From Spirochaetales bacterium (GTDB taxonomy: Bacteria > Spirochaetota > Spirochaetia > Treponematales > UBA12059): DNA of 36,669 nt. Below are positions 8,098 to 18,037 of the stretch, in pieces; position 1 is the first letter of the stretch, and each line of letters starts with the position of its first letter. Below the pieces are notes generated by a model. It was not told the DNA's origin and made no database searches. It saw only the letters and a list, made by a program, of their open reading frames with translations. The stretch is from positions 1 through 36,669 of the forward strand of contig JAFGNN010000041.1 of assembly GCA_016926955.1 (NCBI GenBank), read 5' to 3'. The translations under genes were made by a program, and so were the position numbers.

Positions 8098-9051
8098 ATG
8101 GAGCGTAGTCTAGGAGCGATGCAGAGCACAGGTCAATACCCGCCGTTTTCCCGCCGGGGGCGTCCCGTTCCGCGGCGGCGTTCGTTCCGGCCGGGCTTCG
8201 CCGCCCTGGCGGCCGTCCTGCTCGGCGTCGCCCTCGCCGGGTGCGAGCGACCCGTCGTCGCCGTAGTGCTCGATCCCTTGATCGCCGTCGCGTCCCCATC
8301 GGCCGCCGCGGCCCTTTCGGGATTCACCATGCCCGGCGCGCGCACGCGCGTCTCCACCCTCGACGCCCGCTCCCCCGACGCGGCCGCTGCCGTCTTCGAC
8401 TCGGTCGTGGCGCTGGCCTCGCCCCTCGCGCTCCGCTTCCTCGCGGAGCTGCCCCCGGAGCTCCTGCCTCCCTCGGTGATGGCCGTCGACGCGCCGGTCC
8501 CCCGCGAGCTCGCGGACCGGACCCGCGTCGCATCCTTCGACCGCTCCGCCGCCTGGAAGGCCGCCGGCGCGCTTTTCGGCGAGCTTTCCGCCATCGAGGA
8601 CGGTGGCATCGCCGCGGTCCTGCTCGTCGAAGGGCCCGCCAGGCCAGCCGCGCGAGCCGACGATTTCGCGCTCTCCTACCGTTCCGTCACGGGACGCGAC
8701 GCGACGAAGAGCGTCCTTCCCGCGGACGCGTCGCAGGCGGCCTTCGACTCGGCGATCTCGGGCCTCCTCAGGCTCGACCTGCGCTTCGCGGTCGTGGCCG
8801 CCGGCGCGAGGACGCCCGAGGCCGTGCGTCGCCTCGCCGCGGCCGGAATCGTGGTGGCCGCGGATTCCGCGCTTGCGGACGCCGCGCTCGTTCTCGAGGA
8901 CGACTGGACCGCCGCGCTCGAACGGCTCGCCGCCGGAGACGACGCGCCGGTGCTTCCCTCCCGCCTGGCGCGCGGGCCGGCCTTCGCCGCCGCCGCCGCG
9001 CGCTTCCCGGCCCTTGCCGAGGCCGCTGACGGGTTCCCGCGGGCCCGATGA
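8098..9051 (+). CDS. Unrecognised lipoprotein, possibly periplasmic-binding-protein-like
   Basis: 317 residues from the ATG at 8098 (AAAGGA upstream); an alternative ATG is at 8119. An arginine-rich N-terminus precedes a hydrophobic stretch and a lipobox ALAGC with the cysteine at residue 49 (residue 42 from the second start), so the product is probably anchored in a membrane. The mature part alternates short beta strands and Ala-rich helices, for example 'GGIAAVLLVEG', 'RFAVVAAGARTPEAVRRLAAAGIVVAADSALADAALVLEDDW'-like segments near 255-295, which suggests an alpha/beta ligand-binding fold such as the LacI-type periplasmic proteins. I do not recognise a named family and no catalytic motif stands out. 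It sits head to head with fba and just upstream of the flaA pair but is separated from flaA by its promoter. Confidence 0.7.
   Translation: MERSLGAMQSTGQYPPFSRRGRPVPRRRSFRPGFAALAAVLLGVALAGCERPVVAVVLDPLIAVASPSAAAALSGFTMPGARTRVSTLDARSPDAAAAVFDSVVALASPLALRFLAELPPELLPPSVMAVDAPVPRELADRTRVASFDRSAAWKAAGALFGELSAIEDGGIAAVLLVEGPARPAARADDFALSYRSVTGRDATKSVLPADASQAAFDSAISGLLRLDLRFAVVAAGARTPEAVRRLAAAGIVVAADSALADAALVLEDDWTAALERLAAGDDAPVLPSRLARGPAFAAAAARFPALAEAADGFPRAR
8107..8136 (-). promoter_or_regulatory. Sigma-70 promoter of fba
   Basis: On the minus strand TTGACC (8136-8131), an 18-bp spacer, and TAGACT (8112-8107). The predicted start is about 30 nt before the fba ATG. The promoter lies inside the first codons of the plus-strand lipoprotein gene, so the two genes share regulatory DNA. 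Confidence 0.6.
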
Positions 9052-9081
9052 GGCGTAATTTTCCATATTGAGCCTTTCGGT

Positions 9082-9110
9082 TTGACAAAGCACCTGGCCG
9101 AAAATATACT
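9082..9110 (+). promoter_or_regulatory. Strong sigma-70 promoter of the flaA pair
   Basis: Consensus TTGACA (9082-9087), 17-bp spacer, TATACT (9105-9110). The transcript would carry a leader of about 40 nt ending in an AAAAGGAG ribosome binding site (9142-9149). No sigma-28 box is seen, so flaA expression appears to be driven by the housekeeping factor. Confidence 0.85.
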
Positions 9111-9157
9111 TCGAAACGCTTCCTGCCAGGATACATGGGGTAAAAGGAGTTACCGGC

Positions 9158-9940
9158 ATGAAAGCATTCATGTCCAGCATCCTCGGCCTTGCCTTCGTCG
9201 CGTTCGCGCTGGTGCCTATCCAGCCGCTGGCGGCAGACGACGTCACGGTCAACATCGAATCGGTAGTCGTACAGGACTTCGACGATCCGGCGTCGCAGCC
9301 CTGGTTCGTCATGGGTTCCAAATTCGCGACCGAAGGGTTTCCCAAGGTGGCCTACGTCAATTCGTGGCCCCTCGCGGTTTTCGGATCCAACCCGACGAAC
9401 AGGGACGAACTCAAATCGCTCGGCGTCGCGATGCTCTTCGACCGCCGGGAGTACAACTGGATCGACCTGGTGCCCGGACAGAAGAGCGGCACCGGAGAGG
9501 AAGCGAGCTACTCGCCTGTCGAATTGCCCCTGCCCGGACGGGTATCGGCCATCGACCTCTGGATCTGGTCGCCCAACTTCTCGTACTACATCGAGGCGTA
9601 CATCAGGGACTACAAGGGGATCGTCCACGTCATAAACATGGGCGACCTTTCGCACGTCGGGTGGAAGAATTTCCGCATCAACATCCCGACCTCGATCCCT
9701 CAGTCCAAGAAGTACCTTCCCCGCCGCGAGAACCTCACGCTCGTGAAGTTCAGGATATGGACCCGCCCGACCGAGGTCGCCGCGAGCCCCGCTCCCGCGG
9801 GCTCCCCGGCGCACGAGAAGGCCGTCTACTTCTACTTCGACCAGCTGAAGGTGCTCACCGACACGTTCGAGTCGCTCTACGACGGCGACCAGCTCACGGA
9901 TCAGGACTTCATCGAGAAGACCTGGGGCTCCGGGGAATGA
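9158..9940 (+). CDS. flaA: Flagellar filament outer layer protein FlaA (first copy)
   Basis: 260 residues with a signal peptide ending near PLAA (residues 1-26), so exported to the periplasm where spirochaete flagella lie. The FlaA family builds the sheath around the FlaB core. Family features seen are 'VQDFDDP' with 'QPWFVMGSKF' near 38-55, 'DLVPG', 'GRVSAIDLWIWSPNFSYYIEAYIRD' around 128-152 (key residues Trp and Tyr), 'VGWKNFRINIP', and 'FYFDQLKVLTDTFESLYDG'. Length fits the family (about 240-350). It is followed 16 bp later by a second family member, an arrangement seen in treponemes. Both are expected to be co-transcribed from the promoter at 9082. Confidence 0.92.
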   Translation: MKAFMSSILGLAFVAFALVPIQPLAADDVTVNIESVVVQDFDDPASQPWFVMGSKFATEGFPKVAYVNSWPLAVFGSNPTNRDELKSLGVAMLFDRREYNWIDLVPGQKSGTGEEASYSPVELPLPGRVSAIDLWIWSPNFSYYIEAYIRDYKGIVHVINMGDLSHVGWKNFRINIPTSIPQSKKYLPRRENLTLVKFRIWTRPTEVAASPAPAGSPAHEKAVYFYFDQLKVLTDTFESLYDGDQLTDQDFIEKTWGSGE

Positions 9941-9956
9941 GGAAGGAGGTAAGGTC

Positions 9957-10691
9957 ATGAAGAAATTTGCAACGCTGAGCCTCGCGCTCCTCCTCCTCGC
10001 ATCCGGCGCCTGGGCCCAGGCCGCGTTCGGAGAGCCCGATCCGACAGCCATCGGGATCGACACCGCGCAGCAGAAGCTCAAGGAAGTCTCGGTCGAGAAG
10101 TTCGAATCGGCCGGGTTCTGGTCCGCAGCGATAAGCCCCGACGAGGGCGTCATCCAGGCCCGGCTCTTCGAAGGATCCCCCGCGGGGAAGGTCCCGATCG
10201 AGGACGAGACCGCGGCGGGCATCGATCCGGCCGTCGCGGACAAGTATGTCTTCGGCGCCCGCGTCGACTTCTTCCGCCGCGGCTTCAACACCTTCAAGAT
10301 GTTCCCGAGCCGCGCCATCCCGATCGAGGGAGTCACCAAGACGGTGTCCGTCTGGGTGGCCGGACGAAACAACAACCACATGCTGAAGCTCGTCATCCAG
10401 GACTTCTTCGGCAGGGAATACGAACTGACCCTCGGCAAGCTCAACTTCCAGGGATGGAAGAAGCTCACGGTGGCCATTCCCCCGCAGAGCCTCGACGGTT
10501 TCTCCGGCATCGTCCAGCGCAACCCGGCTTTCAAGGGGAAGATGGGGCTCAAGGTCGTCGGCTTCGTGGTCGAATGCGATCCCATGGAAGCCTTCGGCGT
10601 CTACTACATCTACCTCGACGACCTGCGCGCCGTCACCGACCTCTTTGCGGAAGAGAACCGCGACGAGGACGACATCGACGACGACTGGTAA
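9957..10691 (+). CDS. flaA: Flagellar filament outer layer protein FlaA (second, divergent copy)
   Basis: 244 residues with a clean signal peptide (MKKFATLSLALLLLASGAWAQ region, cleavage near residue 20). It shares with the preceding gene the FlaA core pattern of paired beta strands: 'KTVSVWVAGRNNNHMLKLVI', 'LTLGKLNFQGWKKLTVAIP' and 'YYIYLDDLRAVTDLF', where the first copy has 'AIDLWIWSPN', 'GWKNFRINIP' and 'YFYFDQLKVLTD'. The pair therefore looks like an old duplication. The C-terminus is strikingly acidic (EENRDEDDIDDDW). A GGAGG ribosome binding site sits in the 16-bp gap, and a strong terminator follows 29 bp after the stop, closing a two-gene operon. Which copy matches the FlaA1 or FlaA2 name of other spirochaetes cannot be decided by eye. 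Confidence 0.9.
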   Translation: MKKFATLSLALLLLASGAWAQAAFGEPDPTAIGIDTAQQKLKEVSVEKFESAGFWSAAISPDEGVIQARLFEGSPAGKVPIEDETAAGIDPAVADKYVFGARVDFFRRGFNTFKMFPSRAIPIEGVTKTVSVWVAGRNNNHMLKLVIQDFFGREYELTLGKLNFQGWKKLTVAIPPQSLDGFSGIVQRNPAFKGKMGLKVVGFVVECDPMEAFGVYYIYLDDLRAVTDLFAEENRDEDDIDDDW

Positions 10692-10720
10692 TCCGACAGC
10701 GGCCGTGTCGCCGCGTCGAG

Positions 10721-10752
10721 CCGCCCGCCTTTTTGGCGGGCGGTTTTTTTTT
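10721..10752 (+). terminator. Rho-independent terminator of the flaA operon
   Basis: A perfect 9-bp stem CCGCCCGCC (10721-10729) / GGCGGGCGG (10735-10743), a five-base TTTTT loop, then nine T residues (10744-10752). Confidence 0.95.
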
Positions 10753-10783
10753 GCCCTCGGGGAGGGGCTTTTATTACTATTTT

Positions 10784-10789
10784 TATAAT
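10784..10789 (+). promoter_or_regulatory. Candidate -10 box of the DOMON gene
   Basis: A perfect TATAAT inside a short AT-rich island (10769-10791) that stands out in this GC-rich sequence, 40 bp before the start codon. No good -35 box is visible at 16-18 bp, so an activator or an UP-like element may be involved. Confidence 0.45.
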
Positions 10790-10828
10790 CTTGATCCGCG
10801 TCCGCAAGCGGTCGCCATAGGAGCCATC

Positions 10829-11341
10829 ATGAAGACTGCCTTCCGAGCCCTGTTGATCGCATCGCTGCTCGGCTTTTCCGCCCTCGCCGGCGTATCGCAA
10901 ACCTTCCCCGTACCTGACGGCGTGTTCACTGACGGCGAGTACGCGATGGTCCGCGAAGCCTCCGGCATGCGCATGGGATTCCGGCTTTCAGTTGACGGCT
11001 CGACCGTACTCGCCTCCATCACCATGCGTACGGACGGCTGGGTGGCTCTCGGCTTCGGTTCCCCAAAGATGGACGGTTCGCGCATGATCCTGGCCTATGT
11101 AAAGGACGGAGAGGCGGAGTTCACCGAGGATCTCGGCAAGGGCTGGTCCCACGCGCCGATCGCCCCGTTCGCCCTCGCGCGCGCCGCGACCGAAAAGGAC
11201 GGCTGGACCACCCTCGAGGTTGCGTTGCCCGCGGAAGGCTTCCTCAAGGGGCGGACGCTCGACGTGATCGCCGCCTGGGGGCGCAACGACAACTTCCGTT
11301 CGAAGCATTCCGGCCGGGCTTCGCTCCCGGTGAGTTTCTAG
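10829..11341 (+). CDS. Secreted DOMON-domain protein
   Basis: 170 residues with a signal peptide (cleavage near residue 24) followed by one DOMON domain. This is a beta-sandwich of the dopamine beta-monooxygenase N-terminal type that binds haem or sugars. The core motif 'DGWVALGFGSPKMDGSRMILAYV' region (about 68-92) and the late 'WGRNDNFRSKHSGRASLPV' segment with a histidine support this. No second domain or membrane anchor follows, so it should be a soluble periplasmic protein. Its ligand and partner are not evident. The ribosome binding site is TAGGAG, 6 bases before the ATG at 10829. It converges on tatD. Confidence 0.8.
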   Translation: MKTAFRALLIASLLGFSALAGVSQTFPVPDGVFTDGEYAMVREASGMRMGFRLSVDGSTVLASITMRTDGWVALGFGSPKMDGSRMILAYVKDGEAEFTEDLGKGWSHAPIAPFALARAATEKDGWTTLEVALPAEGFLKGRTLDVIAAWGRNDNFRSKHSGRASLPVSF

Positions 11342-11385
11342 CCGCCGGCGCAGCGCTCCCGCGGCGTCGCTTCGTGAGCGCTGCG

Positions 11386-12284
11386 CTACCCGCTTCGGCG
11401 CCGAGCGAAAACGTGGTGCGCATTGGCTTGTACGAGCTCGGCGAGCCGCCCAGCGCTTGAGGCACGGCGTACCGCCGCGAAATCGTAGGTTCGCGCGACG
11501 TCAAGCGGAGAACAGGGCTTTCCTCTTATCCCTTCCGGTGCGAGATAGGGTGCGTCCGTCTCGAGCAGCAGCCTGTCGTCCGGGACGTAGCCGAGCGCAT
11601 CCTGGAGGGCGGAGGCTTTCCTGTAGGTCACGTTTCCGGCAAAGCTTACAAAACACCCCGCGTCGAGGAAAGTCCGGGCTGCCTCCCTGTCGTATCCGAA
11701 ACAGTGGATGACGACAGGCGTTTCGAGGCGGGCTTCGCGCAGGGCGCCCGCCGTATCCTCGAACGCGTCGCGCGAGTGCACGACCAGAGGCAGCGCGTGG
11801 TCGCGCGCTATGTCGGCCTGGCCCAGGAAGAGCGCGAGCTGGTCCGCGCGGGGCGCTTCGTCATGGAAGTAGTCGAGCCCGCACTCGCCTATCGCGACGC
11901 ACGCAGGATCGGCCGCCGCTTCGCGGAGCGCGGCGAGAGCCTGGGCCCGCCCCTCACGGGCCACCTTGCCCGGCCATGCTCCCGCGGTGAGCCTGACCCA
12001 GGGAAAGTCGCCGAAACGTCGTTTCCTTTCCGCGAAGTCGCGGGCATCCACCCCGACGTCCACGATGACAGGCCTGCGCTCAAACTCGCCGGACTCACGA
12101 TTCCCGCCGGGCCAGGCGCGTTCCAGATCGGCAAATGCGGCCTCGCCGAGACGGGCGACGACGAGCGAAAGGTGGGCATGGCTATCAGTCAGGAAGCGGC
12201 GGAGCGCCGGAACCGGCTCCGGCACTCCGCTCCCCTCGCCCTCCCGTCCCGAGGAGCGGGAACGGTCCGCGGATTCCGCGGCGT

Positions 12285-12288
<4 letters not shown>
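11386..12288 (-). CDS. tatD: TatD-family metal-dependent hydrolase (deoxyribonuclease)
   Basis: 300 residues. TatD proteins are metal-dependent nucleases with a TIM-barrel amidohydrolase fold. The metal ligands are visible: 'DSHAHL' (His37, His39), 'GECGLDYF' (Glu), 'LVVHSRDA' and 'VIHCFGYD' (His) and '[11 protein letters not shown]' (Asp). The last carries the signature E-T-D-x-P-[YFW]-L. The ATG overlaps the clpB stop as ATGA, so translation is coupled to clpB. The first 30 residues are charged and not conserved in the family. There is no sign of an export signal, so it is cytoplasmic. Confidence 0.9.
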
Positions 12289-14864
<2,576 letters not shown>

Positions 14865-15045
14865 GCGTCATGCTCCGCTTTTCCGAAGGCTGGCGCGCCG
14901 CTCAAGCCCCGGCGCCCCGTACAAGATACTCGCGTCTCGACGCGCCGGACAAGCTCGGAACGGGCCCGCGGTCCGGGTCGGGGGACAACCCGATGTCCGA
15001 TCTCGCGCTTGCATGCGAGGAACGCGCGGAGTACCTTGATGCACC

Positions 15046-15282
15046 ATGAGCACCCTACAGAACGACAGCGCGCCGGTCCGCCTCGTGTTCCTGCACGGCT
15101 TCGAGCCCGCGGAGGCCTTGGCAATACTGCGCGCAGCGAAGGCCGCGGTCGAGGATCCGGAGAACGTGGCCGCTTCCATGAGCACGCCTACGAACATGGA
15201 TTGGAAGGTGGGCGACCTGGTCGCCCATGTTTCGGAAGAACACGCCTGGTTCCGCGAACACGGCAGCCCGAAACCGGACTGA
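15046..15282 (+). CDS. Small DUF3783-like protein
   Basis: 78 residues: 'VRLVFLHGFEPAEALAILRAAKAAV', then 'MSTPTNMDWKVGDLVAHVSEEHAWF'. The pattern of a beta strand ending in GF, a helix, a strand ending in T-P-T/N and a C-terminal helix with 'EEH' fits the small DUF3783 proteins found in spirochaetes and clostridia. Their function is unknown. It is predicted to be cytoplasmic with no signal. A weak TTGCAT-17-TACCTT promoter ends eight bases before the ATG, and no ribosome binding site is seen in between. It converges on argR with 10 bp between stops. Confidence 0.65.
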   Translation: MSTLQNDSAPVRLVFLHGFEPAEALAILRAAKAAVEDPENVAASMSTPTNMDWKVGDLVAHVSEEHAWFREHGSPKPD

Positions 15283-15292
15283 GGCCTCCGCC

Positions 15293-15799
15293 CTAGTTCG
15301 TCGGGTCGGGCTTCGGGGGAAGGTCGAGCTCCAGGTCGAGGTCCGGCACGCGGTCCAGGAGCTCGCGGGCGAAGTCTTCCCCCGTGCTGCCCCTCCGGAG
15401 CGCCACGAAGATCGCGTCGTCTCCGGAAACCGAGCCGATAGTGCTCTCGAAGCTGAGGTTGTCGATGGCAAGGCCCACGGCTCCGCCATGACCCGTGAGC
15501 GTCTTCACCACCACAACCGCGTCGTTCCAGTCTATGGATACGAAGCCGCGCCGGAGGTCGAGCACGTAGCTCTTCTCGGACTCGCGGCGTTCCTCCTCGG
15601 ACGGAACCGTATAGAAGTAGCCGGACTTGCCGGCGGAAACCTTGCCGACCTTGAGCGCCTTGAGATCGCGCGAGAGCGTGGCCTGGGTCAGGGCGAAGCC
15701 CTCCGAATCGAGCAGGCGGAGCAACTCGTCCTGCGACGATACTCGGTTGCTCCTCAGCAGCTTCCTGATGGTCTTGAGCCGTTCGTTCCTGTCGGTCAT
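15293..15799 (-). CDS. argR: Arginine repressor ArgR
   Basis: 168 residues. The N-terminal winged helix-turn-helix (about 5-70) carries the ArgR signature 'TQATLSRDLKALKVGKV' (positions 38-54) and a 'YFYTVP' wing. The C-terminal domain (about 80-155) has 'SIDWNDAVVVVKTLTGHGGAVGLAIDN' features and the arginine-binding 'GSVSGDDAIFVALR' segment with the paired Asp residues. As a hexamer it would sense arginine and repress arginine biosynthesis or control catabolism. No arg genes lie in the window, so the targets are elsewhere. No convincing ARG box is seen upstream. The acidic, proline-rich tail (DLDLELDLPPKPDPTN) is unusual. GAGGGG precedes the ATG at 15799. Confidence 0.93.
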   Translation of the reverse strand: MTDRNERLKTIRKLLRSNRVSSQDELLRLLDSEGFALTQATLSRDLKALKVGKVSAGKSGYFYTVPSEEERRESEKSYVLDLRRGFVSIDWNDAVVVVKTLTGHGGAVGLAIDNLSFESTIGSVSGDDAIFVALRRGSTGEDFARELLDRVPDLDLELDLPPKPDPTN

Positions 15800-15996
15800 C
15801 GTTCGCCCCTCCGCGCTCCGGCCTCCCGTTCGGACCGTCGCCGACCGCGAGCATGCCACGACAGCGCGGAGCCCGGCAAGCGGCGAGCGCGCCGCGCCCG
15901 CATCCTGGGCGGCGGCCACCCGCGACGCGGCGATTCCCGGAAGCACTCGCAAAATCGCCCTCGGAACCGCTCGCGCTGGCGTCAGGCCCTCCGCTT

Positions 15997-16004
15997 GCCG
16001 ATAT
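15997..16004 (+). promoter_or_regulatory. GCCGATAT, sigma-28-like -10 box before the FapA gene
   Basis: The octamer matches seven of eight bases of the flagellar sigma-28 -10 box GCCGATAA and lies 23 bp before the start. No TAAA-like -35 box is found at the usual 15-16 bp, and the overlapping TATGAT (16002-16007) could equally be a sigma-70 -10 box. Confidence 0.3.
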
Positions 16005-16027
16005 GATATAAGGGAAGGAGGGGCTGC

Positions 16028-17473
16028 ATGCCGGATGACGAGCGCTCGGCCGGAAACGGACTCGCGTTTTCGTTCGAACACCGCAGGAACGACGGCTACG
16101 CCGAAGTGTCCGTCGAGGCCGACGGCATGCTCGCGCGCGCGGACTTCCATCCCCCGATCGGCGACGGGCTGCCTATCGCTCCGGACTACGTCGGGAACCT
16201 TCTCGCCCGCGCCGGCGTCGTCTCCGGCATACAGGAGGAGGCGATCGCGGAAGCCTGCCTTGGCGCGAACATCGACCGCAAATCGACGATCGCACTGGTT
16301 GTCGCGCGCGGCGTGCCGCCCGAGCCGGCGGTTCCGGAACACGTCGAACTTTCGCCGAAGGCCGCGGGCGCCCTGGCCAGGGCCGCCGAATCATCCGGAG
16401 AGGAAGCGCCCGAGGGCGACGCTGAACGCGAGGAGAATCCGGTCGAACGGATCGACTGGAGGGAGCGCAGTCCCTTCGTCGTGGTCGCCGCGGGCGAGGT
16501 GCTCGGCACGCTCTCGGGCGAACGACCGGGATCCGACGGGATCGACATCTTCGGGAAGCCCCTTCCGGCCCCTCGCCTCGCTCCCCCGTCCTTCGTCGAG
16601 GGCGAAAACGTCGAGTTCGCGGACGGCACGCTCCGGGCCAGAGTCGCGGGCGCCTTGGTCATCGCGGGGAACCGCGTCGCGGTGGATCCCGTGCTTCGAC
16701 TCAAGAACGGGATCGGCTACCACACCGGCCATGTGACCTTTCCCGGCGACATCGAGGTCTCCGGAGTGGTCCGGGACGGTTTCAGGGTGCAGGCGGGCGG
16801 AAACGCCGTCTTCCGCGACACGCTCGACGCGAGCGATGTCTCGGTCCACGGCGATCTGGATTGCCGCCAGGGCCTCATCGGCCGCGAGACGGCACTGGTC
16901 CGCGTGGGCGGTTCGGCCCAGGCGCGCTTCATCGAATCGTGCCGGCTGGCGGCCCGTGGCGACGTCAGGGTCGCCACCGCCATAGTGTCTTCCCACATCT
17001 GGACGCTCGGCCGCGTCGAGGCCGGCGACCGCGGGCGCATTGTCGGCGGGGAGACCTGGGCAGCTCGCGGAATCTCGTGCGGAGCGCTCGGAAACAGCGC
17101 GGGCATTCGCACCCTGGTCAGGGCCGGCAGCGATTTCGCCGTGCAGCAGCGCCTCGACGAAACCCGGACCCGGCTCGAGAAACTGGCGGCTCGGACCTCG
17201 AAACTCAGGTCGATCGCCAAGGAACGCCCGGGAGCCAGGGTCGAAGCGGCCCTCGCGGCCTCCGAACGCGAAGAGCTCGAGCTCATCAAGCTGATCGAGA
17301 CCCTGGTCGAGCGCCTCGACGTGGACGAGGGAGCCGTCGTCGACATCCATCTGGAAGCGAACGTCGGAGTGACGATCGAAATCTGCCGCGTCAGGCTGGA
17401 CGTCCACCAGAAGACGGGGAAATGCCGGTTCCGCCTCGACAGGAACGCTGGCAAGATCGTGACGGAGCGCTAG
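16028..17473 (+). CDS. FapA-family protein (DUF342)
   Basis: 481 residues, near the usual length for the FapA / DUF342 family. A variable N-terminal region (1-190) with 'RSPFVVVAAGEVLGTLSGERPGSDG' leads into 'IFGKPLPAP' and then the parallel beta-helix core (about 200-360) with 'NGIGYHTGHVTFPGDIEVSGVVRDGFRVQAGGNAVFRDTLDASDVSVHGDL' type repeats. A C-terminal coiled coil follows (about 375-440, 'RLDETRTRLEKLAARTSKL'). Members are cytoplasmic; one Vibrio member (FapA) affects flagellar assembly through glucose-PTS signalling. In spirochaetes the role is unproven. A strong GGAAGGAGG ribosome binding site supports the ATG at 16028. It is divergent from argR. Confidence 0.85.
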   Translation: MPDDERSAGNGLAFSFEHRRNDGYAEVSVEADGMLARADFHPPIGDGLPIAPDYVGNLLARAGVVSGIQEEAIAEACLGANIDRKSTIALVVARGVPPEPAVPEHVELSPKAAGALARAAESSGEEAPEGDAEREENPVERIDWRERSPFVVVAAGEVLGTLSGERPGSDGIDIFGKPLPAPRLAPPSFVEGENVEFADGTLRARVAGALVIAGNRVAVDPVLRLKNGIGYHTGHVTFPGDIEVSGVVRDGFRVQAGGNAVFRDTLDASDVSVHGDLDCRQGLIGRETALVRVGGSAQARFIESCRLAARGDVRVATAIVSSHIWTLGRVEAGDRGRIVGGETWAARGISCGALGNSAGIRTLVRAGSDFAVQQRLDETRTRLEKLAARTSKLRSIAKERPGARVEAALAASEREELELIKLIETLVERLDVDEGAVVDIHLEANVGVTIEICRVRLDVHQKTGKCRFRLDRNAGKIVTER

Positions 17474-17581
17474 CCGCCTTCCGGAACCGTTCCGCCTTTC
17501 CGCGCCCGAAGGGGTGAAGAAATTTTCCTTGCGCACGGGGCCCGGATATCCTACGCTGGGTCCAACGCCTTTCGGAGCTGC

Positions 17582-18037
17582 ATGGTGACGAGCGATACCC
17601 GGAAAATGCACATCCTCCTGGTCGAGGACAACGACGACCACGCCGAGCTCGTCTCGCGCAGCCTTGAATCCACCTGGACCAGGCTCGAGCTCGAGCGCGA
17701 ACCGGACGGCGAAAAGGCGCTCAGGCGCCTGTACGAGTTGCGCGAACTGTCCGCCGGCGGCTCCGGAGCCCTTCCCGACCTGATCCTGCTCGACCTTCGC
17801 CTGCCGAAAGTCGACGGCCTCGAGGTACTGAGGCGCATCAAGGAAGACGAGGTGCTCCGGCCCATCCCCGTGGTGGTCCTGAGCTCGAGCGACGAGGACG
17901 GTGACGTCACCCGGGCTTACGAACGCTTCGCCAATTCCTACGTCGTCAAGCCGCTCGACTTCTCGCGGCTGGGCGCGTTGCTCGACGAGCTCGGCGCCTA
18001 CTGGCTCGACCTCAACCGGAAACCCCGGCATGCCTGA
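17582..18037 (+). CDS. Single-domain response regulator, Rcp1-like
   Basis: 151 residues forming one REC domain. Acidic pocket residues Glu15 and Asp16 ('ILLVEDNDDHAELV'), phospho-acceptor Asp71 ('LILLDLRLPKVDGLEVLRRIK'), Ser101 and Lys123 ('YVVKPLD') are all present. No DNA-binding or enzymatic output follows. The 'EDNDDHAEL ... RxxYELRELSxxxS' pattern with a long insertion around 50-64 is typical of Rcp1-type regulators that serve phytochrome-like or stand-alone kinases. The stop overlaps the following kinase gene by 8 nt, so the two are translationally linked and probably work in one phosphorelay. GGAG lies five bases before the ATG at 17582. Confidence 0.9.
   Translation: MVTSDTRKMHILLVEDNDDHAELVSRSLESTWTRLELEREPDGEKALRRLYELRELSAGGSGALPDLILLDLRLPKVDGLEVLRRIKEDEVLRPIPVVVLSSSDEDGDVTRAYERFANSYVVKPLDFSRLGALLDELGAYWLDLNRKPRHA

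Noticed and set aside
8768-10585. 605-codon minus-strand ORF opposite the flaA pair
   Set aside because: It is antisense to two clearly coding flaA genes and crosses their promoter.
11349-11385. Imperfect palindrome GCAGCGCT ... AGCGCTGC between the DOMON gene and tatD as a terminator
   Set aside because: The stem is only 8 bp with a long loop and no T-run; too weak to list.
14872-15045. Heat-shock element (CIRCE or sigma-32 promoter) before clpB
   Set aside because: No TTAGCACTC-type inverted repeat or CTTGAAA/CCCCAT pair could be found; a TTGTCC-17-GTATCT match is too weak.
15800-16027. ARG box in the argR-fapA gap
   Set aside because: The gap is GC-rich and no AT-rich palindrome of the TGAATAATTATTCA type is present.
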